A stretch of DNA of 64,000 bases, taken from Puccinellia tenuiflora. Lineage: Eukaryota; Streptophyta; Magnoliopsida; Poales; Poaceae. The stretch covers positions 1,085,660 through 1,149,659 of the forward strand of contig QRDG01001356.1 of the NCBI GenBank assembly GCA_012064385.1. Reading direction: 5' to 3'. The notes under the pieces were generated by a model. It worked only from the letters and a program-made list of their open reading frames with translations. It was not told the origin of the DNA and searched no databases. Below, in pieces: positions 1 through 10,943 of the stretch (its first letter is position 1; every line of letters begins with the position of its first letter). A program made the position numbers and the translations under genes.

Positions 1-275
1 TTGAACATGTAATAATTGTTATATGCTCCATCGAATCTGGTCATTTGTGTGAATACCTGACGCTTGGATGTTTTCACTTCTCATTTCTGTTCAAGAATTT
101 AAATCTGTAATTTATTGTTATTTTGTGTAAATCTGTGATCTGATGATCTGATGTGGAGTCACATCTTATTTCGAATTTTCTGCGTTTTATTTTCTGTTTT
201 GATTATATAATTTATCTATATTCTAGTACGGATTGTATTAGGTATCTGTATGCTGATTTTCCGCCACGTGCTTTC

Positions 276-680
276 CCCTGTGCTGCCAAACGAACCAAGG
301 GCTGGGGAGATCGCCCCAGCCCCACACAGGGATTCCAACGCGCACAAGAAATTCCCCTAGGGCCCCGCTTGGCTAGCTGGTTAAATTATACCTTAGTTTT
401 AATCAACCGGCGTAACTGGTCGTGCACAAGAAAACGATCGGATTTTTTACGGATGTGGGATGGTCCGCATAAAATTTCGGGGTTTATGGGCCGAAACGAC
501 GCAGAAGGGAGAAACTAAACGGCCATCCAAGTAGCTTTTCGGGCCATCCCCGGTTTTGTCCACACCCTGGTGTAATACCCGGGTTTTTAGCTGGAATACG
601 ACATTCCAAGCGGGCCCTAGGGGAATCGCTACCCTGGGTTTTTTTACCCTTGCAACCAAATGAGCCCTTAGAGGGAACCA
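276..680. repeat. MITE-like imperfect foldback
   Basis: The segment at about 350-372 (ATTCCCCTAGGGCCCCGC and following bases) is the reverse complement, minus one G, of 614-634. Flanking words such as GGGCTCATTTGGTT (read on the minus strand from about 667) resemble the ends of small grass MITEs. The arms are imperfect and I could not fix a target-site duplication, so the ends are approximate. There is no coding capacity I trust here; the ORFs crossing it have no recognisable motif. Bases 1-275 are AT-rich and show no feature. Confidence 0.4.
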
Positions 681-734
681 GGTCCTCTAACATTAAGGGG
701 CACATTATCCTTCTGCCATAAGTTGTGTCCATGT

Positions 735-886
735 GCTCAGTTTTGCCCTCAGTTTTACCCCTAGTCTGGGCGCAAGGACTTATTCCGTGAATCTTGCTGT
801 CTCCGTCTGGTCAAGGTAGTTGACTAGGGCTTGTAGCCACTGCTTGTGGGACCCCCTGTCGACCGTTCTTGAGGGCAAAACTGAGC
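735..886. repeat. 152-bp element with perfect 16-bp inverted ends
   Basis: GCTCAGTTTTGCCCTC at 735-750 is the exact reverse complement of 871-886. Weaker pairing continues outwards (CCAT before the left arm, ATGG after the right arm). The interior has no ORF of interest. It could be a small MITE or a broken terminus of the surrounding transposon-like block, because the same word recurs near 6172. Confidence 0.5.
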
Positions 887-1186
887 AAATGGGCACACAC
901 TGATGGCAGCCCGTCGATCGTTGCTGGCGCCGCGTCTGTGATAAAAGCAGCGTACCGCTCCCCCAGAGCTCGCAGCGGGGAGCAAGAATCAGCGAAGCGG
1001 GGTTGGAGGCGGCCACGCGCAGAGGTGGGCGGCGAGCTAGGAGCCGGGCGCGGGCGACCGAGAGGGCGGCGTCGACGGGGAGCGCCGCTGACGGTGGGAG
1101 GGCGCGGCCGTGTGCTACAGCTACAGGTGACGTGCGTGGACATAGTGAGTTCCCCTTCGGCTCCGGGCATTCGCGATTCGAGCTCC

Positions 1187-1691
1187 ATGTCTTCTTCTAG
1201 CTCCCGCGCCACCTCATGGATCGAGATCCCGGCGCGCACGGAGATGTCGATCTTCGTCTGTCCGCGGTGCCGGATGGACGTTGCTCGGTGGATTTTGCAG
1301 ACACCGAGGAACACAAATCGTCTGTTCTACATGTGCACCAGCGCGATTGGGGTAAGAATCGGGGCAATTTCACAATTTTCATTGATCGGCATCCTTGAGC
1401 AATCCATTTGATCTGTTTGGCGATTTTGTAGTTGAAATGTTTCTTACTTTGGGAAGATGTTCTGGTCCAGAATGGCTGCCACAGACAGCAGTGGCCGCAA
1501 CGCGAGCTCCAGAAGAAGAGACGGAGAGCGGAGCACGCATTGATATAGAGGTTGCTGACGAGCTAAGGAGATTGAACCAGAAGATTAGGAAGCTCGAATA
1601 TCAAGCACAATTTCCCATTTGCATTTGGGCATTTGTAGGGGGTATGTTAGTCGCAGTGGGTGTAATGTTGAAATTGTATGGAATGACATGA
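1187..1691 (+). pseudogene. GRF-type zinc finger / transmembrane protein, frameshifted
   Basis: Exon 1 (1187-1351) starts at ATG 1187 and encodes a Ser-rich start followed by FVCPRC and NRLFYMC, the first half of a GRF zinc finger. A GT-AG intron (1352-1431) joins in phase to exon 2, which begins LKCFLLWED, matching the second half (Cys plus a WxD-like segment). That frame stops at 1546-1548. The rest of the expected protein, a short coiled coil (about ELRRLNQKIRKLE) and a C-terminal membrane segment (ICIWAFVGGMLVAVGVML), lies in another frame and ends at 1691. At least one frameshift therefore separates the finger from the anchor. Small GRF-finger/TM proteins of this layout are common in grasses and often travel with transposons. 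The GRF reading rests on motif order and is fairly secure; function is unknown. Confidence 0.6.
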
Positions 1692-2584
1692 ATTTGGGAG
1701 GAATTTGTAGGAGGAATTTGGGAGAAATTGTATGGTAATCGCACTGGCTGGGTGTAGTAGGAGTTTGTAAGCTTGAAATTGTACGAATAAAGGTTGAAAT
1801 AAGGGGAAAAATGGGAAATTCAGAAGATTCAGTGTAGCAAATATCTCCTGTGCGACACTTTTCATCGGAATGGTGAAAAATGCAACATCGTTCGAAGAAA
1901 TAGCTACTGCGCGACGTTTCTGACGGCCAAAATAGCCAGCACACGACATGGTTGATTAAACGGTCGTAACGTTGGATTGATTCCGACAGGTGGGTCATAG
2001 ACTCGTGTACTCACTTAATTGTGCTCATAGATTTAGATTTACCGAGGGATATTCAGTTATTTCGACAGGTGGGTCCGAACTATTTTGCCCTCCCCCACCG
2101 GCATCCCCTAAACGGCCGGACACCGAACACAGTTTTCAAATACAAACTTCAATACAATTTTCGATTCAAATACAAACTTCGATACAATTTGATATGATTC
2201 AATTCGATACAATTTGATATGATTCAAATACAACGGGCGGCTACGTGGAGGCGAGCACACACGAAGGACACGAAGTCAGACACACATACACTTGTTCCAT
2301 GCACCGCGTCATTCTAGGTTGCCGGATCTTATGGAACGGCTTAGATCGAACCAGCAGGCCGATCCAAACCCCATCTATCCAGCCAATCAGCGCATCATAT
2401 GCCCACGAGCCAATCAAATTGTAGAACGAGCGCACACGCGGATCGGCGCGTCACCTGCGCACACGCGGATCGGTGTGTCTGATCCCAACCGTTCACTCAC
2501 CAGTGATCAAAGGTTCGGAAGCGGGAGGGGTTTCGGATGGGGTTTCCGGGATTTGGGGTTAGGGATTTCGAGGTTTTCAGGGTT

Positions 2585-2612
2585 TAGTGTTAGGGTTAGG
2601 GCTAGGGTTTCA
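2585..2612 (+). repeat. Degenerate telomere-like TTAGGG tract
   Basis: Three to four degenerate copies of a (T)TTAGGG-like unit (GTGTTAGGGTTAGGGCTAGG) lie in a GGGTTT-rich stretch. The tract is too short to be a true interstitial telomere. Such telo-box-like runs are common near plant promoters and in transposons. Confidence 0.45.
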
Positions 2613-2639
2613 CTGAGCTAGGGTTGAGCATAACTAATT

Positions 2640-4540
2640 AAAAAAATCAAAAATATATAAAACTTTCGCACATTGTCGTATTATGCAACTAAGTTGCTAT
2701 AAAAAATATATAACTTGGATTTCGAGTCGGTCAACGTTTTTTTGTGAGGTTTGACCAAACATTAAAATGAGCACAAATAATTCAAAAAAATCATAAAAAT
2801 GTGAAACCAGCGCACATTGTCGTATTATGTGACATAGTTACGATATAAAATAATAAACTTGGTCTATGTGTATTTTCATGAGAAAACCTTCACACAAATG
2901 ACTTACCACACCACGATCGATGTTGCAGAGAGTTCAACACAAGTGAGAGGGTTTAGAGTTATGAAAAATAAAAAAATCAATAAAATCGGCAAAGCTTCAT
3001 TTCAGAGTGACTAAGAAGGATCTGCACTTAGTTTTGCATTTTCACATTTTAAACTTGTTTTGGAGACGGTCAAAGTGGGTTTGACCAAACATTCAAATGA
3101 GCACAAATAATTCAAAAAAAATCCAAAAAATGTAAAACCAGCGCACATTTTCGTATTATGTGACATAGTTACGATATAAAATAATAAACTTGGTCTATGT
3201 GTATTTTCATGAGAAAATCTTCACACAAATGACTTAGCACTATCGATGTTGCAGAGAGTTCAACTCAAAGTGAGGAGAAGTGGTTTTGGATTTGGAACAT
3301 AAAATTTTCTAAAACCTCACCAAAGCTTCATTTTGGAGTGACTAAGAAGGATCCAGGCTTAGTTTTTCATTTTCATGTTTCAAACATGTTTAAATGTTGG
3401 TCAAACTTAGGTTTGGCCAAAATTGAAATGAGCATAAAAAATTCAAAAAAATGAAAAACCAATGCACATAGTCTTATAATGTCATATACTAACGATTCAA
3501 GGAGAGTGAATAGGTTGAACATGGGTACATTTGCACCCGTTTTTTTGAAAAAACATTTAAAACACGTTTAAAATATGTTTAAAAAATCTGAAAAAAAGTA
3601 CACGCATACATCTCGCATAATGTGTTGATGACACAAAGTTTCGTGAAAAGTTTACATTTAGTTTTTCATCCACAAAAAAGAGAAATTTTTGTGACTTACA
3701 TATAACACATATATGTCAGATTTTGTCTTTTTCACACAAGTCAAGTAAAAAGTATTTTTGGGACGAAATTTTTGGCGCACACTAGAAACTACAATATGTA
3801 CGCGTGCATATTTTTTTCGGAATTTTTGGACATTGCGAAAATGCATTTTGAAAGCGGGTGCAAATGTACCCATGTTCTCCACCTTATTATCCCGATTCAA
3901 GTTGATAAACAAGGTCTACATACATTCAAACGAAAATTAATGCATCTTGGCTCATATCGCCCAATCTCAAACTCCGTCGCATTCAAATGAGGATAAAAAA
4001 TTCAAAAAAAAAATGAAAAACCAGCGCACATAGTCTTATAATGTCATATACTAACGAGTCAAGTTGATAAACAAGGTCTACATACATTCAGACGAAAATT
4101 AATGCATCTTGGCTCATATCGCCCTCCGTCGCATTCAAATGACCATAAAAAATTTAAAACAAATCAAAAAAATGAAAAACCAACGCAAATAGTCTTATAA
4201 TGTCATATACTAACGATTCAAGTTGATAAACAAGGTCTACATATATTCAGACAAAAATTAATGCATCTTGGCTCATATCGTCCTGTGTCGCATTCAAATG
4301 AGCATGAAAAATTCAAAAAAAATCAAAAAAAATGAAAAACCAATGCACATAGTCTTACAATGTCATATACTAACGATTCAAGTTGATAAACAAGGTATAC
4401 ATACATTCAGACGAAAATTAATGCATCTTGACTCATATCGCCCAATCTCAAACTCCGTTGCATTCAAATGAGCATAAAAAATTCAAAAAAAAAAATGAAA
4501 AACCAACGTACATAGTCTATATATATGGAATAGATATGTA
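2640..4540. repeat. AT-rich satellite-like tandem array (~165/330-bp period)
   Basis: The word AAATGAGCA(T/C)AAA followed by an A-rich run recurs at about 2765, 3094, 3424, 3987, 4137, 4297 and 4463. Spacings are near 330 bp in the left part and 150-166 bp in the right part, so the period is about 165 bp with a dimeric form. Right-hand units share blocks such as AAGTTGATAAACAAGGT and TTAATGCATCTTGGCTCATA. No ORF here is credible. The period is close to typical plant satellite monomers, but only a handful of copies are present, embedded in a transposon-like block. Confidence 0.65.
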
Positions 4541-4989
4541 GGTAAGTTATTTGGCTGATTTAGACAAGGTCGAAATAACCTTGCTTAGAAATGAGGCCAT
4601 TTACCCTACCTTTGAAGCTATTTTTTAGAACATTTTTCATGAATGTGAGTTTACTTCGCAAAAGGGCTCGGATTGATGACCAAGTTAGAACAAGCAAGTT
4701 CACCATAGTTTGGAAAGCATTGCAACATCCAAATAGCATGTCAATTTTTAAGTTTGGATCAAATTTGAAGTTTGGATCACATATTTCAATCACTCACCCA
4801 TTTGGCCCTCATTTTGACACGACTTGCTCAAAACATGTACCATCATCATCCAAACACCATTAAAACATAGTTGTAGCATAGGTCCAACATCATTCAACAT
4901 AATATAACATCAATCATAATGTTTCATAAATTCTACTTGGTTCCAACTCAATATACAAAACGCGTCGGGGCTTCTTTTTGATCCATGTG

Positions 4990-5571
4990 CTACTTGCCAC
5001 CACTGTGCTCGTTGTGCTTCTTTTGCTTCTTGCCACCATTGTGCTCCTTGTGCTCATTGCTTCTTCTCTTCTCCTTTTGGCAGTACTTTTCAGATTCTGT
5101 TCCAACCGGCTGCTGATCATCATCATTTTCATCGAAACACTCTTCGAACGCTGGATCTACTGTGTTATCACAATATCCATCGAAATGACCAGACCCACCA
5201 CACCTTGTGCACTTCCGCTTCCTCGCTCCAAGTCCAGCTCGTAATGGTACAACTGCCGGCACAACCACATTATTTTGCAGCCTCACTTGAAAATTTTCTC
5301 TTTCCTTATGCTTAGCAAACATGGTAGCGAGCTCTTCATCATTTGTAACTTTCACCCATTTATTCCCCCCATCGTAGTATTTGAATTCCACTTCATCATG
5401 CAAACCCCAAGTATATGGGCTGCAAATTACCTCCCCAAATTGTCTAAAACTCCAATTGCAATCCATTGGCAAAGGATAATCGAAACGTCTCGCGAATTTC
5501 TTCTTATTCTGTGTATCCACGAGGTACCGGTCCCTTCTAATATTCACCAAGAAAGCAAACCGCAATTCCAT
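4990..5571 (-). CDS. PB1-like domain / zinc-knuckle protein (MULE-associated type)
   Basis: This single-exon ORF of 193 residues starts at ATG 5571. The N-terminal ~100 residues end in an acidic segment, WVKVTNDEELATMFAKHK, that resembles the PB1-like domain found at the N-terminus of plant MuDR-family transposases. A CxxCxxxGHxxxxC-like zinc knuckle (CTRCGGSGHFDGYC) follows at about residues 125-140, then an acidic stretch (ECFDENDDD) and a Lys/His-rich tail that looks like a nuclear-localisation or nucleic-acid-binding segment. No MULE catalytic domain follows, so it is either a truncated transposase or an accessory protein. It is transcribed towards the AT-rich array, convergent with the GRF pseudogene. 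The ORF is intact and expression is unknown. Confidence 0.55.
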   Translation of the reverse strand: MELRFAFLVNIRRDRYLVDTQNKKKFARRFDYPLPMDCNWSFRQFGEVICSPYTWGLHDEVEFKYYDGGNKWVKVTNDEELATMFAKHKERENFQVRLQNNVVVPAVVPLRAGLGARKRKCTRCGGSGHFDGYCDNTVDPAFEECFDENDDDQQPVGTESEKYCQKEKRRSNEHKEHNGGKKQKKHNEHSGGK

Positions 5572-5639
5572 CCTAACCCACGAAAAGTAGAGACGAATTC
5601 AGCACACCAATAGCAAAATCAACTAAAACCATTGGCGTC

Positions 5640-6401
5640 TCATGTCTAATCGAATGTTCAAATGCACAAGTGATCTCAAACTTACCACTCAGGAACCCAG
5701 TCGTGGACGCGGCGGGTCTCCGGCCCGACGTTTGCCTCACCAGCTACTCCGGGGTCGCTGCCGCTCGCCATTTCGCCCTGGAGTTAACCCTCTTACTTTC
5801 TCTGTCTCGCCAGCCCCAGCGCTCCCGCCGGGCGCACGGAAGGAGACCCCGCCGCGGGTCGAGCAGGTGGCGGGCGCAGTGGCAGAACGAGCGGGACAAG
5901 CTGGTGGCGGTGGAGCTAGTGGCGGTGGAGCACGTTGCGGTGGAGCAGTTGGCTATATTCGCGGCGGCGCAGGTGGTGGCGGCGCAGGTGGTGGCTGTTC
6001 GGGAGTAGGGGTGGTGCACGGACAGATTGGGGGTAGGGTTCAGGTCGTTATTTTTGGCGCTGATGTGCCGTCCCACCTATAAGATGCGGACCCACTTCAC
6101 TAACGCCTACAGACGGAATCCGCTTCAGACTGACCGTTTGGCCTCGCCATAGCAGCTGCGACTGAAATAATGGCAAAATTGAGCACCATTTAGAACTAGT
6201 GGTAAAACTGAGTCATACCAAGCCTCTAAGCGCAATCTATTTAACGACACAACATTAAGAAGGGAAGTCAGGTAAGCTCCAACGGGTCCACTGGACTTGG
6301 AGGGCACGGGTCCTTCCCCCGACCCTATCCACCATCTGCAGTTGGCACGGCACGCCAGAGGGGGAGGGAGGCGACCACGCGCCTCCGCGTCCGCCTCGAT
6401 C
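5640..6401. other. GC-rich intergenic / promoter region, no gene seen
   Basis: This stretch contains the putative upstream region of the minus-strand PB1 gene, the right-hand terminal motifs of the transposon-like block (6172-6212) and the presumed promoter and 5' UTR of the bHLH gene. Several overlapping GC-rich ORFs at 5642-6082 have repetitive Gly/Ala codons on every frame and no domain, so I do not call them genes. Confidence 0.5.
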
Positions 6402-9400
6402 ATGGATCCGCGCGGCCACACGCCGCAGGAGGAGGACGGCTTCTTTCACGCACACGACGGCGCTTGCCACGCCGACCAGAGGTCTTTCTTTCTTTCTTTG
6501 CTCTCTTCTTTACCTCAATCAGTTACCGCGGCTTCTTTACCGTCTCTTCCGTCGCGACTCTTGGTTCCGATTCCGGGGACCTTCCGGTTAGAAGCGAGTA
6601 GTTCAATCAGAGTCCGCTTCTCGCTCGAATCTGGGGAGTCCTGGAGGGGTGTTATGGGGTTTGCGGGTTCGGCAATGTCAATAACTGGGTGATGATGCAG
6701 AACGTGCGAAGCTTCTCATCATCCAATTCGGTCGATATCTGCTCGAAGATTTGTCAGATGATTACGCATTCGGTTTACCCCCAAGTTATTTTCTTACATA
6801 GCGCTTATGTATATATTCCAACAATTTTATACTTATGCATAGGATTTTTTTGTGGCTACTAGAACAAGACACGCTTGGGTGGAAACATTGTCCATTAAGA
6901 AAGTTATTATCTTGGGGATCAGATCAACAGTAGCCTCAACGTCCTGATCTGATTGCATTGAAAGCAATTGTTACTAGTACACTTGATCGATCTGCTATTG
7001 TGTTGACAGCAACCATTCCATCTTTTGTTCGCAGTCAAAGGACCGAGTGCAAAGCAAATCCTTCGGTTACTGCGCGCAAAGTTCAGAAGGCTGACCGTGA
7101 GAGAGTGCGAAGGGACAAGCTGAATGTGCAGTTCCTGGAATTGGGAACCACGCTTGGTATGTATGACGCAGCTCCTTCCTCATGCACAGAAACTTCATAG
7201 TTGCTACATGTAGTAGGCCACCGAGTCATTTTCTTGCCACTGGCTGCTTCTGTGGGTTCTGATGGTGCATATAAAGTGGCAAGTCGCAATTCCCAATTGA
7301 AAATAGAAAATAATTTTAAACTCTAAATAAAGTGGCAAGTTGATATTCCTTCTGAGCTTTGTCTACCAGCGCTCGTGATTTTTAATCCCCATACTCAGCC
7401 ACATCGTTACATAAGCAGCTAAGAAAGGTTGTTCTTTCAACTAGTATGCAGCCTGATTCTTATACAAAGATGATCAAAATACTATGTAGTTACTTGATTG
7501 AAAGTTAAGTAAAAACATGACATTCTGGGGGCCTGACCCCCTCTGTAATTCTGTATGGACGCCGTTTTGTAGTTTCTATGCAATTAAGATGAAAGAATTA
7601 GTTGTTCTATGTGGGCCACATGTATAGCTGTGGTTCATGAAATACAACTCAGCAACAATCAACCTGAGTCAGCCCATGTGGACAATTCGCCGATAAATTG
7701 GTCTCTGGATGAAGATTATTCAAGTTAGGCCAGTCTAGTGAAGTCAAGTCCTTGGTCTTCTTGAGCTGTTTTTTTTTCCGAGAAATTGTCTTATTGATTT
7801 GTTAGGTCAACTGTGTGGACTGAATTAGGTTAGGTAATTTTAAGGAGCGAGTGGTTACTTGTATCATGTCATCCTGGCTCATTGAGAAAAGCTAATGCAG
7901 GCTTTTCTAGTCGACATAGGTTGAGTGATGAAACATATTTTATCCACTCAATCAAGCGGTTGATTCACAGAAATCCACAAGGGGAAGATAAGAACAAAAG
8001 TCTTCTCCTCAAGGGATGCCTTGGTCTTGGAGAAGGAGCGAAGCTAAGCTAATGTATAATATTTTCAAGTCTTACCCTAATGGGAGGTGGGGGAGTGGTA
8101 TATATAGCTCTACCCTTAACCATATATTTAGGTGGGCCGAAACCCACTTACAAGCCTATGGACTAAGTTGCCCTCTACGCCTGGTGGACGGATTTGGAAC
8201 TCAGAGGTTCCGGGATGATCTTCTGGATTGCCTTCAGTCCATGTTGATTTCCTCCGAGATTTGCATCCCGGAGATCCGAGTTGGTCTTCAGCTTGGGCAT
8301 ATGATTCCTGGAGGTGTGGGCAGCGGCATATGTACTTCTTTTTTTTTTTTTTGCGGGGAAGTGGCATATGTACTTAGTTATGTCAGAGGTCCCAAATTCT
8401 CTGAGGTTCCACAATGGTGTCAGAGTCTCTGAGGCTAGTCTCTTACTTGGACTTGTCCATCTTAAACCACTATTGGGAATCGTGTGTAGCTTCTCTTTGA
8501 TATAGTAATGACCACAGCTGCCACCATATCATGTACTGCCGAACTACGATGAACTTCATTCGAGTCCAGGAACTGGAACGACAAAGAAAAACTTCAGTCC
8601 AGTCCAATTCATCAATAAAGTGGCCTCTACCTGGCAACATGAAAAGTGCAAGTGCCGCTTGCATGTACTTGATTGCACAAGTGTCTGTTTTGTTAATTTC
8701 TTCGTGTTTGTGTTTCTTTTTTTTTGTTACTTTGTGTGTGTGTTTGCGGGAGTTGTAGACTCTGCGCTGTGTTTTCACATGATCACATGTCTGCTACATG
8801 TTCAAATGTGCAGACCCGGATCGGTCCTGGAACGATAAGTCTACTATTCTTGGTGATACAATCCAGATGCTCAAGGATTTGACTTCTCATGTAAATAAGC
8901 TTAAAGCTGAATACTCTTCTCTCTCCGAAGAAGAATGTGAGGTAGCCTCATGATATTAATCGAAAGAAGCATATCAGCCATACAAATGTTCAACATCTCG
9001 CTTACAGTTTTTTTTTTCTGGTTTTTGTAGTTGACTCAAGAGAATAATGAGCTTCAAGATGAGAAGGCTTTGCTGAAGTCTGATGTTGATAATTTGAACA
9101 ACCAGTATCAGCAACGTATTCGACTGTTGTACCCGTGGACTGCAATGGAGCCTTCTGTTGTCACTGGGACACGTCCATCATTTCCCTTCCCAGTCCCAGT
9201 TCCTATACCCACTTGTGCTGTAACTATGCATCCACAGCTTCAGGCACACCCCTTCTTCGGAAATCAAACTTTGGGAGCCATCGGCAATCCCTGTACTGCA
9301 TACATGGCATACAGGCAACCTTGTCGACCTCCTAGTGATCAACCATCTAACCATTTTAGTACTCCAGTTTCGCATTCAAGTATTAGTCGATCTCGCTCTC

Positions 9401-9900
9401 CTGCACAAGAATGTGGAAGCAAGTCATCTACGCTGCATCATGCAAGCTCTGGAGGGAGAAATGATGGTTTTGGTTATGTTGCAACTGACTTGGAACTAAA
9501 AATTCCTGGTTCCTCAGCTCCTTCGCATTCAGATCTTACTAACAAGGTAAGTGCCAACCATTACTCAGTTTCACCTTAACTGATTAGTGAATTTTTTTGT
9601 AGCGGTTTAAGCTATTGCTTTGTTTAGTTCTACAGAAAATAGAGACAAAATGCATTCTCTGTTGTTTTTAGCATTTTATTGTGCAAATTGGATAAAAGAA
9701 CAAAACCGCACAGTTTTCTAAAAGGGCACTTCTCATTATCACAGGATTCCTCTTCTGACTTGAAACGGAAGAAGCAATGCATGAAGCAAATTAATGGTAG
9801 CACTCTTACTGAAGACACTAGTTCAAGCAAATGTTCTTCCGTTGCCCCACTAGATGTCTCTAATAGTGTTGGGGATTGTTCAGTTGCTGATGACCCATGA
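6402..9900 (+). CDS. bHLH transcription factor, group IVb, bHLH121/URI-like (5 exons)
   Basis: Exons are 6402-6481, 7035-7156, 8814-8941, 9031-9546 and 9745-9900. All introns are GT-AG and every phase joins, giving 333 residues with stop TGA at 9898-9900. The basic/helix-1 region (KADRERVRRDKLN) is in exon 2. Exon 3 gives the loop and helix 2 (DPDRSWNDKSTILGDTIQML). A leucine-zipper-like coiled coil (LTQENNELQDEKALLKSD) follows in exon 4, then QQRIRLLYPW and a Pro-rich segment beginning PSFPFPVPVPIP. This order matches Arabidopsis bHLH121 (URI) and its relatives, nuclear regulators of iron-deficiency responses that act with group IVc bHLH partners. The 5' exon choice is supported by the exact phase match (80 nt, then one base of exon 2). 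The family call is strong; the iron role is inferred from homology. Transposons flank it closely on both sides. Confidence 0.88.
7157..8813 (+). other. Large intron 2 of the bHLH gene
   Basis: The 1,657-bp intron has a GTATGT donor and a TGCAG acceptor. It contains T-runs (8338-8351 and around 8715) and a 7,900-8,470 stretch with LTR-like character (TATATATAGC, GGTGGGCCGAAACCC) that may be an old insertion. I could not find paired ends for it. ORFs in the intron have no motif and are not called. Confidence 0.6.
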
Positions 9901-10234
9901 TTGACAGGATTGTACGTATACAAGTATAGATGAAGTATAGATGATATTTTTTAGTTTGTTTGAGGCGTGGTGAAATCTACTTGCACTTGAAGCTTTATAC
10001 ATAGGAATATGAATCCTAGTTCTTACTAGAATGAAACAGACTAAGAGGCCTATAACTCACAGTGTCGCGATTAGGATTCATGCATTGCTATATCTATTTG
10101 TCAATAGATATATCTGTAACCATATTGGTTAGCACCATTCTCGTCCAATTGTATAGTTTGTTGTGGAATAACATTTTACATGAACATTAATGTTAAATAA
10201 CTTGTGATTAGCCATATTATTTATCATAGGTCAG
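9901..10234 (+). other. bHLH 3' UTR / downstream flank
   Basis: AT-rich sequence follows the bHLH stop codon. No second gene is visible. The stretch ends abruptly at about 10235, where Tat-element LTR sequence begins part-way through the LTR, implying a deletion or truncation breakpoint. Confidence 0.5.
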
Positions 10235-10943
10235 TTGTCATTGCCGGTGTCGCAACAGTGGAACACGGGGTTCCTCTGATGCGGTCAAAGTGGGTCCACC
10301 GCCAGTGGGCCCAACACGAAGGCGAACAAAGCAAGGGTTCAACACTAGCAGATGGGCCCTCCATCTGCCCCACGGCAACTAGACAAGGATGGCATCGACA
10401 ATCACGACTAAGGGCCGGGTGGCCTTTCGGGGTCACCCTCAACCCGGTAGACGACGCGGAGGTCCCGGGGACCCGGACGCCCGGCAGGAGGCCAGGCTCA
10501 CACCCGGGATCCAGCCTCCGTACAAGCGAAGAGCATAAGCTTGCCAGCCCCTGCTGGAAGCTCCTAGAAGACTTGGGCGCCAAGAAGATGGAGCCGCCGC
10601 GCGGGGACACGGTCGGTAAAGGTGTCAGCCTTTGTCCGCCCGCCCTGCAAAAGGTGGGCGACCGCACCTGACCCCCCTCAGAAGAATACTTGGACAAGAA
10701 GAGGCCATGTCGCCCCATAAGAAGAACCCGGAGGGGTTTTCCCGCCAAAAACCCCTCCGCCCTTAAAGGTGCTCTTGTGGGATCCCCTTAGCCTGTAAAA
10801 GGAGGACCGAGACACCTGAGGGAGGGGACGGAATCCAGAGAGTCGGAGGCTAGGCTAGATAGCGCACCATACGAGAGTAGCTTTGGCGAGAGGTGATCTC
10901 CTTCGGGAAAGGATCTGCTCGTCTTCAACCTCTAGCCAACACC
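10235..10943 (+). mobile_element. Truncated 5' LTR fragment of Tat-lineage element A1
   Basis: This fragment aligns with about 45513-46219 of the intact LTR downstream, for example GGGTTCCTCTGATGCGGTCA, the GGAGGGGTTTTCCCGCCAAAA region, and GAGAGGTGATCTCCT followed by CTTCAACCTCTAGCCAACACC. About 260 bp of the LTR start and 270 bp of its end are missing. The TATA box has decayed (TGTAAAAG at about 10795, against TATAAAG/TATAAAAG in the other copies). At 10943 it joins directly to the interior of element N1. The 10204-10671 ORF inside it is LTR sequence, not a gene. Confidence 0.8.

Larger units (their letters stand above)
735..6213. mobile_element. Decayed DNA-transposon-like block (MULE-like)
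   Basis: The two ends share inverted motifs. GTGCTCAGTTTTGCC (733-747) pairs with the complement of 6172-6186 with one mismatch, and CTCAGTTTTACC (748-759) pairs exactly with the complement of 6201-6212. The motifs occur in swapped order, so the ends are rearranged. Inside lie a GRF zinc-finger/transmembrane pseudogene on the plus strand, an AT-rich tandem array and a PB1/zinc-knuckle gene on the minus strand, a cargo typical of plant Mutator-like elements. I see no DDE transposase, so the block is non-autonomous, a relic, or a composite. A clean target-site duplication was not found, and the class assignment is an inference. Confidence 0.4.

Noticed and set aside
153..518. 121-codon ORF at the window start
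   Set aside because: Crosses the MITE-like foldback and has no recognisable domain.
2585..2612. Interstitial telomere
   Set aside because: Only three to four degenerate units; chance or telo-box-like.
2640..4540. Regular repeats considered as a CRISPR array
   Set aside because: Eukaryotic context, long AT-rich units, no short direct repeat with unique spacers.
5642..6082. Three overlapping ORFs next to the PB1 gene
   Set aside because: Repetitive GGTGGCGGTGGAG-type sequence opens all frames; no motif.
10204..10748. ORFs on both strands after the bHLH gene
   Set aside because: This is LTR sequence of the Tat element, matching 45513-45930 and 55480-55900.
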